NCBI GenBank assembly: GCA_036365145.1
Contig: JAEOAD010000018.1
Span: forward strand, 8,326,001 to 8,390,000
Direction: 5' to 3'
DNA: 64,000 nt
DNA from: Orientallactaga sibirica
Lineage: Eukaryota; Chordata; Mammalia; Rodentia; Dipodidae
Positions 54,563 through 64,000 of the stretch are shown here, piece by piece; within the stretch, counting starts at the first letter, position 1; each line of letters begins with the position of its first letter. The position numbers and the translations under genes were made by a program. The notes below the pieces were generated by a model, which saw nothing but the letters and a program-made list of their open reading frames with translations, was not told the origin of the DNA and made no database searches.

Positions 54563-55839
54563 AAAAATGTTAGGACCAAAGTCAGTAAAGGACTTGGAAG
54601 GCACCTAGGAAGGGTTTCTGGCACGTGGCACTCATTTCCCTAAGTAGTCAACACTGAATTTAATTGGAGTTTTTCTTTTCAAACGTTTACATTAGGAGGA
54701 AAAAAAAAAACCTTTCGATTTGTTCTTTAAATGTTCTGTTATTTGCTATTTGAATAAACCATACATGTTTCTCATAGTAATGAGACACAGAACGATACAT
54801 TTAATGACCTATAGATGGAAACAAACAAGAAATACAAATTTGTGTGTATGTTAAAAGGTATGTTGCTTGTTTATGGTATTTATTTTTAAAGAAAATTTGT
54901 TCAAGTAACATTTTATTGTCTTCTGTGAAATTTTCCAGAGCTTTACAAACATCAAACGTGAACCATTCAATGCCTTTAAAGAACTGTGGTTTTAGTTTAA
55001 CAACCCCCTGGGATTACTGCTCTTGGTGTTACTCACACAGGTAACACTTGCTTTCTGGTTGCTCTGCACAAATACTAGTTGTGGCTTTCCGCGTGGGGAG
55101 GACGATCTGAAGTAAGTAAACTTTTCAGCATTGCAGCCGAAACATGTTTTCTTGCTCTTTGCAGACTACAAGTGTACTTTGGTGGCGGGGAGGACCTCAC
55201 TTGACGACGTGATTGTTTTTCTTAGCTCCTCACAATTATATCAGTTTTGAGGAAAGGTGTTTAAATTTGGTGTTAATGGTTGGCAAGTATAAAGAGTCCG
55301 AGGTTGATCCTTGGGCCCAGAGCACAAAGCCAAATGCTTAACCACGTTTCAAAATGAAGTATTCTACTTTAAGACCCCAACACCTTCTTATTTCATTAAA
55401 ATGTTGCCATCTGTTCCCAACCTGCATCGTGGTGTTGAGAAGATATATGGATGCTATATTTTCACTTGGGAACAGTAGAGGACGAATGACATAGATTGTC
55501 TGGAAGGTAGGTTTGGGCAGGTGTCACAGTATATGTAGCACACACAAAATTACACAGATACGTGCCCCATATAGCTATGATTTTGAAAGATAGAATTTTG
55601 TAAGAATTATTAGGATGAATTGGATACAAAGATATTTGAGGATGAATGACCGGGCACTAAAGTAATAATCTGAGGTCGATATACTTGAAGTGATAATATT
55701 TAGTTGACAAAAATAATCATTTTCTAAAAACGAATCTCAAATCCCAGTTACCACAGGCGTGAGCAAGAGCTTTCAAACGATGAAAAATGAATTTCGCTCA
55801 TATAGAAAGTTGTCTGCTTTTTATTGTGTGTTCCTGGAG
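54563..55839. other. upstream flank, no gene seen
   Basis: AT-rich, without SINEs. 55090-55220 has scattered CpGs. No coding frame of interest. Confidence 0.45.
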
Positions 55840-57010
55840 AATGAAAAAGTGGCTGCGTCCATCGTCTCTAGGAGCTGCACAGCGACACAGGCTGTTGGTG
55901 TCATCTTGGGCAACCGCAGCGGTCAGCCGACCTCTGTGTTCCGAGAGTGACTGCGGGCAAAACCCGGAGGTGGGTGGTGTGAAGAAGACAAACAGGCCTG
56001 TCTTGACTACAACTAGGCAGTTCTTAAATAAGGATTTGGACAGGGATGAAAAAGTTTGGATGGTCCGATGCTCAGAGGTACTCTGAGTGTATGAGAGTTG
56101 AGCCGGATGACTAGTGGGGTGTGTGACTAGGGATCAGGAGGTCGGTGCGTTCCCAGGGCCTGAGACCGTCCGGGACTATGCGGGACCTGCGCGGCGCTCC
56201 CGAGACCCTCTGGGCGGCCTCGGACAGCAGCCGCACCCTGGAAAAGCTCAGAGCTCCTGGGAGCCAGTGGACGCCAGCAGCGGTGGCGCCTGTCGGGCCT
56301 GGATTGGGCCCGAGTTGGAGAATCTGGGTAGGGTTGTGCGTTCAGCTGATGGGCACACGGCCTGGAAGGCCGTGCCTGCTCGCACCCAAGCCCCCCTCTT
56401 TCCTCGACTCTCCCCATCCTCCTCCTCCCGCGGATTCCACTTCTCTGTCCTACCGCGCGCCCCGCTACTTTGCCTCAGTCTAGTTCCCCGTGCGCCCTCA
56501 TCGCGCCGCACCTCCGGGTCCCCCAAATAGTCCAAGCCTGGGTCACCGCTGGCAGCCAGGCTTCTGCCCACCGAGGGCAGAGTGGGGTGGAGATGGTGCA
56601 ACCACGGGGACTCGGATGCGAGAAACTCCGGCATTCGGCGCTCGAGGCCAGGTTCTGCGCTGCTGGGGAGAGCCAAATCTGTGAAGTGGTTTCCCCAGGG
56701 ACCACATCGCTGCCCAGGGGTGCTGCCCAACGTTTCCATTGCGCCTGGCTAGAGCAAGGAGGTCGCTTTCTCTGCAGGAGCGAGCGACCCAAGAGCGCAG
56801 GCAGGCCAAGGCACTGACTGTAGCGAAGTCACCGGGAGCCCTCGCTTCTGTTAATACGAAACCAGCGGCTGGTGCGTTGCTCGCGGAGGCCGCCCCCGAG
56901 AGGATGCTGTGCAGGCTCGCCGGACCATCACTGCAGTGACTGCCGTCCCCGAGTCCCCGCGGGCCCAGAGCATCCACCCCAGCAGAGCTTTGCACCCCTG
57001 TAAGCCGGCT
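55840..57010. promoter_or_regulatory. upstream CpG island (core about 56110-56960)
   Basis: Second dense CpG block about 2.9 kb upstream of the NKX3-2 ATG, separated from the promoter by AT-rich DNA. Overlapping frames on both strands (for example 56114-56530 plus, 56248-56739 minus) are stop-poor because of GC content and show no recognisable domain. It may be an alternative or divergent lncRNA promoter, or a developmental-gene (Polycomb-type) CpG island. Confidence 0.55.
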
Positions 57011-57122
57011 TTATCATATTTCAGAGAAAAGCACTGCCAGGTACAGGCCAAGGTAGCAATGTGCCAGAAGCCCCAGACTTTTTTTTTTTTTTTTTTTACC
57101 TGAAGCACACACTCTTGGTGGC

Positions 57123-57125
<3 letters not shown>

Positions 57126-57171
<46 letters not shown>
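57126..57171. repeat. (GA)n microsatellite, 46 bp
   Basis: Uninterrupted 23 GA units. It is just outside the upstream CpG island, preceded by an 18-base T run at about 57079-57098. Confidence 0.95.
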
Positions 57172-57173
<2 letters not shown>

Positions 57174-58211
57174 CTCCTATTTCGCAGACGATGCAACCGA
57201 AACTCTCCGACCATCACTGGGTGACTAAGTCAGGATTCAAAGTTAGCTTTGTCTGACGCCAAATCCCAGTGAATTTTCTACTGTGCGGGGTTCTTCACGT
57301 GAACTTTGGGATTTATTCTCATGCTTTCCTATCATCGTCCTTACCTGTTACAAAGTATTCGTCAGAAAAAGCTTCTCCAGAATCTGATGAAATGGGAAAA
57401 ATTCCAGTAAGCAAATCGAACGAGGTTTGTTGTTGTTGTTGTTTTTCTATTCTGTACGTGTGAAAATGAGGCGCGCTGGGAAAGCGCGCTTGGGAACCCA
57501 AGCTTTTATTCTATTCTTTCAATGAACTAAACCATAAAGGGACAGCTAGGTGACAGATAGTCATTAGGTTTTTAGAGGTCAGACTGCTCCCTAACTGGAC
57601 GATCCCCGTTGGAGCTTAGTTTATGCACCAGTTTATTGACCAGTCTTGGAGGTCTCGCCTAGGGCTTTTGAAAAAGAAACCATAACCAGGAATCTGACTG
57701 GATACAGTGGAGAGCCAGCGACACCTAGCGAGCACCCTTCCGGGATGCGCGCAGCGCGGAGATTGGAGGTACCTGTGAAAGGCGATCCAAAAAGAAAAGG
57801 CTGGTCCTCCCCAACCCCCGCCCCAAGCAGAACGATATTGCTCTTAGTTTTATACTTCCACTCTCTCATAGTCAGTTATCCAATATAGAAGATGTTCCTT
57901 TGTAAAGTGTCACACACACTCCATATCCCGTTTAGTTAAGGGCAGAAGGTAAGGATTGCAGCCAGGGCAAGACCATGTTGAGATGAGTTCTAGAGTGGAG
58001 GCTGTAGCACTGGGGAAGGTCATTGTAATGGAGACAACATGCAATCCCAACGTTTGGGAAGCTGAGGACTAGACTGTGAGGGAGGCCCTGGCTCAAGTTG
58101 GCCTTGAACTCCTGATTCTCCTGCCTCTGCCTCCAGCAAGAATTGATCTCAAAGCGTGTGTGTATGTTGTGTGCACCTTTGTGAGTTGTCTCATTTTTTA
58201 AAAAGATTGTT
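57172..58211. other. upstream flank, (GTT)n and B1-like scraps
   Basis: (GTT)n at about 57427-57444. 58040-58135 has weak B1/7SL-like scraps in mixed orientation ('gcaatcccaacgtttgggaagctgagg', 'ggccttgaactcctgattctcctgcctctgcctcc'). No gene. Confidence 0.45.
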
Positions 58212-58446
58212 GAGATTTGTTGGAGAGATGCCTTCGCTGTTAAGGCACTTGCAGGCAAAGCCCAAGACCCAGCTTCGATTCCCCAGGACTCACATAAGCC
58301 AGATGCACAAAGTGGCGCATGCATCTGGAGTTCATTTGTAGTGGCTGGAGGCCATGGCATGCCCATTCTTTCTCTATATATATATCTGTCTCTCTCTCTC
58401 TCTCTCTCTTTCTCTTTCTCTCTCACTCAAATAAGTAAACAAATGA
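58212..58446 (+). mobile_element. DIP-like tRNA SINE
   Basis: 'ttggagagatgccttcgctgttaagg' to (TC)n and 'aaataagtaaacaaatgag' tail. It includes a short (TA)n at 58376-58386. Confidence 0.85.
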
Positions 58447-59290
58447 GATTTAAATTGTTGAATAATAATTTTTAAAAGCTGAACATTAATCTATGTATAT
58501 ACACCATCTTCTCTACACATTCATCCACTCATGAACATTCGGATTGCTTGCACCTCTGGCCTATTCTGAGTAATGCTGTGATTAACAGGCATGTTTTGGT
58601 GATTAATATAGTAAAAGACACACTGGTGTATTGAAAAATGAGTATGTAGAACATGCTTCCATTTCTTCTGGATATAGATCCAAAAATGAGATTGTTGGAT
58701 CATGTGATTTTTCAAGAGGCTCCATGTTTATTTTCAAAATGACTACATGGTTTTACATTCAACCAACACAGCATAAAGATTCCTATTTTCTCAACCCCCT
58801 CAAACACTTGTTATTTTCTGTTGTTGTTTTTTTAAATAATAGTAACAATCTTGGGGGCTGGAGAGATGGCTTAGCAGTTAAGGCATTTGCCTGCAAGGCC
58901 AAAGGATCCTGGTTCGATTCTCCAGGACCCATGTAAGCCAGATGCACAAGGGGCACATGCATCTGGAGTTCACAGTGGCTGGAGGCCCTGGCATTCCTGA
59001 TTCTCTCTCTCTCTCTCTCTCAAATAAATAAATAAAATATATTAAAAACTAGTACCAATCTTGATGGGTATGGCATAAAGAGGCATATTACTATGAAATT
59101 GCTTTGCATTTCCTTAATGATCAGTGATTTACTTAGTGATCATTTGTACATCTTCATAGGGAAAAGTCTATTTGAGTTGTTTGCCTACTACTGGAATGGA
59201 TTATTTTGTAGTTGATTTTTAAGAGTTCTCTATATTGTAAATATTGACTACTTAAGAAATCGATGATTTGCAATGTGTTCTCCCGCCTGG
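58447..59290 (-). mobile_element. L1 ORF2 fragment, split by a SINE
   Basis: Antisense ORF2-type sequence. 58490-58853 includes 'acattcatccactcatgaacattcggattgcttgcacc' and 'gtaatgctgtgattaacaggcatg'. 59041-59290 includes 'cttgatgggtatggcataaagaggcat', 'tgcatttccttaatgatcagtga' and 'gagttctctatattgtaaatattgact'. A DIP-like SINE (58854-59040) interrupts it. Confidence 0.75.
58854..59040 (+). mobile_element. DIP-like tRNA SINE in L1
   Basis: Near-consensus copy, 'ggggctggagagatggcttagcagttaagg' to (TC)n and (AAAT)n. The flanking L1 words 'agtaacaatcttg' and 'agtaccaatcttgatggg' indicate a target duplication of about 13 bp. Confidence 0.9.
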
Positions 59291-59756
59291 TGGGTTCTCT
59301 GTCAATATGCTCAAAAGATTCCGTGGATTGGATGGCGATGAAAGAAAGTGGCCAAGTTATCTTCTGGATTTGGGACACTGAGAACAGCTAGGTGAAAAAG
59401 ACTTGGTGTGGCAGAGGGTGGGAGGACATTATTTTGGATGTACTACATCTGAGATGATTTTGAAAAGTACATGTGAAAAATACTGAAAACTGTAGAATGG
59501 AAGATAATGTATGTAAATCATAGAGTGATTAGGGATCAATATGTTAGATATGAGGTAAGCAGTGAAGACAACATTCCAAGAAAAGACTGGGCTAGAGAAA
59601 TAATTTGTGGAATTATTAATTAATAGTTGTCATTGATAAAACCAGATGAAGTCACATAGGAAATGATTGTAGACAGATCAGAGAGAATGTAGCAACCTGG
59701 GGCTGTCAACTCTTTTGACACAATCATGTTGGGCGAGTCCCTAAATAGGAAGAACT
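59291..59756. other. intergenic, no gene seen
   Basis: No recognisable feature. Confidence 0.5.
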
Positions 59757-59885
59757 AATCCTGGCACACCTTTCATCCCAGCACTCAGGAGGCAGAGGTA
59801 GGAGGATCACTGTGAGTTTGAGGCCAGCCTGAGATTATATAGTGAATTCCAGGTCAGCCTGGGCTAGAGCAAGACCCTACTTCAA
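59757..59885 (+). mobile_element. B1-like SINE, 5'-shortened
   Basis: 'atcctggcacacctttcatcccagcactcagg' to 'caagaccctacttc'. Confidence 0.85.
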
Positions 59886-60225
59886 CTCCCCCCACCTCCG
59901 CCAAAGGAAAAAAAAGAAGGAAGGATGAACAAGGAAAAAATGATAGTGGAGGAAGTGAAGAAGTGTTGTATAGGAGGGCAAAACTGCCTGTAAACTGCTG
60001 TTGTCAAGCAATATGAGACAGATATGGTCCTTGGGTTTGACAAGATTCATGCTTAGGAACTGGGAAAAGAGTAGTTTGTTCTGTTTGCATTGTTGGTTTT
60101 GACCTTTCACATGCTAGGCAAGGTCTCTACCTCAGCCTGGGAAGAGAGTAGCTTGGAAGTCATTGCAGGGGGCATGGTGGGAAGAAAAAGTGGAGATGTT
60201 GAAATGTAGGTAGTTCTTTTAAGAA
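59886..60225. other. intergenic, no gene seen
   Basis: Purine-rich start, then unassigned sequence. Confidence 0.5.
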
Positions 60226-60345
60226 GCTTGGCCTATGTAGTAGTGTCAGCACACAGTTGTAATCCTAGCACTCAGGAGACTGAGGCCATGGAGTTGTGAG
60301 TTCAGAAACAGCCAAGGCTAGAAGGTAAGACCCTGTCTCATCTCA
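60226..60345 (+). mobile_element. old B1-like SINE
   Basis: 'cacacagttgtaatcctagcactcaggagactgagg' to 'gtaagaccctgtctcatctc'. Its body resembles an older murine-type B1 and not the dipodoid form. Confidence 0.7.
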
Positions 60346-60358
60346 TATATATATATAA

Positions 60359-60587
60359 TGCCGGGTGTGGTGGCGCACGCCTTTAATCCCAGCACTCGGG
60401 AGGCAGAGGTAGGAGGATCGCCAAGAGTTCGAGGCCACCCTGAGACTACATAGTGAATTCCAGGTCAGCCTGGACCAGAGTGAGACCCTACCTCGCAAAA
60501 CCAAAATAATAATAATAATAATAAAATAAATAAAAATAAAATATTTAAAAATAAATAAATAAATAAAAATATATATATATATATACC
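60359..60587 (+). mobile_element. B1-like SINE with AT-rich microsatellite tail
   Basis: Near-consensus B1 ('gccgggtgtggtggcgcacgcctttaatcccagcactcggg' to 'gaccctacctcgcaaaacc', 60359-60503), then an (AAT)n/(AAAT)n/(AT)n tail to 60587. Confidence 0.9.
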
Positions 60588-60670
60588 GAAGCCCTAGCAG
60601 GAGAATTTTCTGGAAGCTTGGGAAGGGAATGGTGAATAACAATGAAAGACCATCTCCCCAGGAAGAAAAG

Positions 60671-60862
60671 TGGTCAGCATGAAAATAATGGAACACAAGC
60701 AGGCCAGTAGGTGAGATGTACTCTATAAACCTTGTCAAAGCTACACTTCCAGGGTGGAAGGTGAGGACTAAACCAAAAGTTGTCCTCTGACTTCCACATG
60801 TGCACCATAACATGTGCGCTTGTGTGTGTATGTGTGCGCGCACACACACACTCTCTCTCTCA
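60671..60862 (+). mobile_element. B4-like SINE tail with flanking duplicated unit
   Basis: 60745-60862 is the B4-type tail ('agttgtcctctgacttccacatgtgcaccataacatgtgc', then (GT)n/(CA)n). The preceding 60671-60750 is similar to 62399-62478. Confidence 0.6.
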
Positions 60863-60884
60863 AAAGAAATTACTTTTTTAAAAA

Positions 60885-61079
60885 AATATTTTTTATTTTT
60901 ATTTATTTATTTGAGAGAGGGAAAGAGGCAGAATGAGATAGAGAGAGAATGGGTGCGCCAGGGCTTCCAGCCACTGCAAATGAACTCCCGATGCATGCGC
61001 CTCCTTGTGCATCTGGCTTACCAAGGTCCTTTGGCTTTGCAGGCAAACGCCTTAACCGCTAAGCCATCTCTCCAGCCCA
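60885..61079 (-). mobile_element. DIP-like tRNA SINE
   Basis: Reverse-complement copy ending 'ccgctaagccatctctccagccc'. It is followed by a T run (61083-61100). Confidence 0.9.
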
Positions 61080-61113
61080 TACTTTTTTTTTTTTTTTTTT
61101 AAAGAAGAAGTTT

Positions 61114-61282
61114 GAGCCGGGCGTGGTGGCGCACACCTTTAGTACCAGCACTCAGGAGGCAGAGGTAACAGGATCACTGTGAATTCAAGGCCTTCCTGAT
61201 ACAACATAAAGAATTTCAGATCAACTGAGCTAGAGGGTAGCTAGAGGTACCTCAAAACACACGCACACACACACACACAAAA
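61114..61282 (+). mobile_element. B1-like SINE with (CA)n tail
   Basis: 'gagccgggcgtggtggcgcacacctttag' head; the second half is diverged. It ends in (AC)n and an A run at 61259-61289. Confidence 0.85.
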
Positions 61283-61502
61283 AAAAAACCCAAAGCTTGA
61301 TATTTTTTTTCATTTATTCCCTTCTACTACTTCTCCCTGGCCTCCTCCAGCTGTTCCTTTCTTCTTGAAATTAAACTTCCCTTCTGTTTTTCCAGTTAGA
61401 CCCCCTTTATGTTTCCCTACTAAATATTTTTACCATCACTTTTAAGGTTCCTTCTCTTTTGATCTCCTTTCTAGTTTTGTGACCTACCAACACACATACA
61501 CA

Positions 61503-61504
<2 letters not shown>

Positions 61505-61556
<52 letters not shown>
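61505..61556. repeat. (TA)n microsatellite, about 50 bp
   Basis: Uninterrupted TA run following 'acacatacacatgca'. The pyrimidine-rich 61304-61500 to its left may be an antisense L1 3' UTR, but this is uncertain. Confidence 0.9.
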
Positions 61557-61561
<5 letters not shown>

Positions 61562-62535
61562 AAGTATAGGTTATACATAACAGAAAACTTGAAGTATTTG
61601 TCTTTCTGAGTGGAGAACAAAATATAATGACACATGGCATATAGATGCTATGATGGAACCTACTGTTTTGTATGCTGACCTAAAACATGAACTTAGAATG
61701 AGTTTCCCCCATGTGACATCTGGCTTTGCAGCATCCAAGAGTGAGTGTGGAATAGGAAATCAAGGCCCAGAGAGGAAAACAAACTGTCTTGGGTTCTCAG
61801 CCCACCAACTAGAGTTTGTGTCCCACTAGGGACATTGAACAGGTCCTCAAGTGCCTCTCCCTCAACCTACCACAAGAGATATCAGAAGTGGGAGGAAGAA
61901 TGAGCAGGAAACCCAGCTCCACCTGCTGCCTCCACCAGCCAGAGGAGTTCTTTTCAGAACCTCTACCCAGGACTTGTGCTGTGGGGTCATGAGTGCTGTG
62001 TCCACTTTGGGTCTGGAAGGTAGCATTCAGTGTGCTCCTCCTCACCCTTCAGCTCTTACATTCTTTCCTCTGTCTTTTCTATAGTTGTCCTTGGGCCTTG
62101 GAAGGTGAGATGGAGATGTTTCATGAAGTGTCAGGCACTCCATTATCACTTCTTTTCAGCCCTTTGGGGTCTCTGCAGTGGTCACCACTAGCAGAGGGGA
62201 AGGAGCTTCTCTGGCTAGAGGTGTAAAGAGCATTAGTATATGGGCACATTTTTTTGTATTGATGCACTGTGAAGCTTGTTAAAGTGATGTTTCCATCTTA
62301 TATAAGACATTTCAAACAAAGAATGTATAGTATGGTAACTCTTTCCCAATTCATCACTCACTGATCTGTGAATCATTATTTGATCATATTAGAAAAGGGG
62401 TCACCATAAAAATAATGGAACACAACAGCAGGGTAGTAGATGTGACATGTGCCATAAACATTGTCAAATTATACTCTGAGTCTCATAGATTTGTTCAGTT
62501 CTTTAGAAAAAAAATAATTTAAAAAAGGAACAATA
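61557..62535. other. intergenic, no gene seen
   Basis: No gene. The minus-strand frame at 61809-62045 and plus-strand frames to 62226 lack domains. 62399-62478 repeats the unit at 60671-60750. Confidence 0.5.
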
Positions 62536-62880
62536 GGCTTGGGAGATGGCTCAGTGGTTAAAGTGCCTGTCATGAAAATATGACAACCTGAGTTCAGATT
62601 TCCAGGACCCCCATAAAAGTTGGCTGTGGAAGCATGCACTTGTACTCATGGTAATGAGGAGGCAGAGTGAGGAAAGTCCTTGAAGCTCACTGGATAGCTA
62701 GTCTAGCTGAATTGATGACTCTAGGCTCAGTGAGAGAATATGTTTCAAAAATAAGGTGGAGAACAATTGTCTTCGGTACCTAATGTCAACTCTGGCCTCT
62801 ACATGCAATCACATGTCCCATTGTACATGCAAATATTCATATACATGTATATCCCACATACACAGCGCCTCCGAAGGAAC
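62536..62880 (+). mobile_element. B4-like composite SINE
   Basis: 'ggcttgggagatggctcagtggttaaagtgcc' head, 'gggaagcatgcacttgtactcatggtaatgaggaggc'-type body and 'caactctggcctctacatgcaatcacatg' tail. Confidence 0.7.
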
Positions 62881-63641
62881 AAAACAAACCCAGAAGCTTG
62901 GCATAAATGAGGCAAAGCAGAGAGGTAGAAAACAGAGGGACTTCTGTTTCCAGAGATTCATATTTTAGATGGAAGGTACTAGAATTTATGTATATGTTCA
63001 TCTATGTATGCTAACAGAGAGGGAACTTAATAAGGCAGTAGGGAAAATGCAACAGTGAAGATCTGGAGAAAGTGAAGGAGGCTGGCCTCTGGTTTGGAAG
63101 ACAGGGATGCCTGTAGGCTGGTCATTCAGGTAGTTGAATATAGGTAATAACAAACACTTGCTGACATTTACTGAACACTGAAAGTGTCTCTATTCAAGTG
63201 CTTTAGAGTATTAAATGGTCTTCACGTAATTCTTTCAACAACTATGAGGCCTTCCAGACATGGAAGGCAGACAGGAAAAATTAAGGAGGCCATGTGGAAG
63301 TGGAAAAAGAAAAGATTAGTAAAGCACTGTATAGCTGTGCAGGAGGGAGGGTGTGCTTGAGATTCACATCCACGAACTAACATTATTACCAGTGAGTATA
63401 CACATGTGCTCTTCTGTGGTGATATTCCCCTGATCTAAATGAGGCATGAAGGTGGGAAGTGGACTGTTGGTTCACCAAGTTTGGCCGATTACAGAGCATA
63501 TGAATTAACTGTTTGATATGAGGATTTGTAATCATAGACCTGTGGACTCCAAAGTGGCCCTGGATAAAATGCACAAGTATGAGGAAAGGGATTGATAGAT
63601 GTAGGGTCAATGTTTGGAAGTTCTGGAATAATAAAGAACCG
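62881..63641. other. intergenic, MIR-like patch
   Basis: About 63155-63255 resembles MIR ('cttgctgacatttactgaacactgaaagtg'). No gene. Confidence 0.5.
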
Positions 63642-63815
63642 TGGGGCTGGAGAGATAGCTTAGCAGTTAAGGTGCTTGCCTGTGAAGCCTAAGGACTCAT
63701 GTTTGACTCTCCAGGTCCCACATAAGCCAGACACACAATGATGCAAGGGCACAAGGTTGCACATACTCACACGTGTCTGGAGTTTGATTGCAGTGGCTGG
63801 AGACCCTAGCACACC

Positions 63816-63852
<37 letters not shown>

Positions 63853-63862
63853 TCACATAAAA
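63642..63862 (+). mobile_element. DIP-like tRNA SINE, variant body
   Basis: 'ggggctggagagatagcttagcagttaagg' head. It shares the extra internal segment seen at 22168-22390, then a 30-bp (TC)n (63819-63848). Confidence 0.9.
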
Positions 63863-64000
63863 AGGTAGTCTGTTGGGCTTGCCTGAAGAAAAATGGATCG
63901 AGTATGAACCCTGAGAGGTTCAGTGGGAAGGATAGTGTATAGAGAGCTAGGAACTTAGAGCAATCAGAGGTGCTCAAGGTATCAGTGACACTGAGGTCAA

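Noticed and set aside
56114..56739. Overlapping 138-, 163- and 115-codon frames in the upstream CpG island
   Set aside because: All frames are open together on both strands, which is typical of GC-rich DNA and not of coding sequence; compositions are Pro/Arg/Ser-rich.
58040..58135. Possible additional B1 element
   Set aside because: Scraps match B1 in opposite orientations and do not form a continuous element. Noted only as flank content.

Overview
The window is nuclear DNA from a rodent, most likely a dipodoid (jerboa-type) rodent. Two SINE types recur on both strands. One is a 7SL-derived B1-like monomer with a distinctive body (ccaccctgagactacatag, then gaattccaggtcagcctggg). The other is a tRNA-derived, B2-superfamily element that starts ggctggagagatggcttag and ends in (TC)n plus an (AAAT)n-like tail. 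This pairing fits the DIP/B1 repertoire known from jerboas and not the mouse, rat or squirrel consensus forms. The species call is an inference; the rodent call is firm.

Only one protein-coding host gene is supported: NKX3-2 (BAPX1), on the minus strand at 50937-53216. It has two coding exons, consensus GT/AG splice sites and a 332-residue product with an intact NK-type homeodomain. A CpG-rich promoter region lies at about 53217-54200. A second CpG-rich block lies about 3 kb upstream (56110-56960), and a third CpG-retaining block lies 1.5-2 kb past the stop codon (48840-49470). In the human genome NKX3-2 lies between RAB28 and BOD1L1; neither is recognisable here.

The left 50 kb is a gene desert of three textures. 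Positions 1-26.5 kb are dense in SINEs and L1 pieces. They include a minus-strand L1 (about 11500-18660) split by a 4.7 kb endogenous retrovirus at 13265-17950. That ERV has two 333-bp LTRs differing at one position, a 6-bp target duplication, a tRNA-Phe-like primer site, a decayed gag/pol/env interior and about 1.2 kb of SINE-bearing non-viral cargo. Positions 26.5-34 kb are strikingly SINE-poor and AT-rich, and look like a candidate regulatory block. Positions 34-50 kb are moderately GC, with a few old MIR elements, one L1 3' UTR copy and a CpG-retaining element near 41.2 kb.

The right 10 kb (54.2-64 kb) is the gene's upstream flank and is again SINE- and L1-rich with microsatellites. No tRNA, rRNA, snRNA gene or CRISPR-like array was seen. 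Most open frames in the window are chance frames or repeat-derived.
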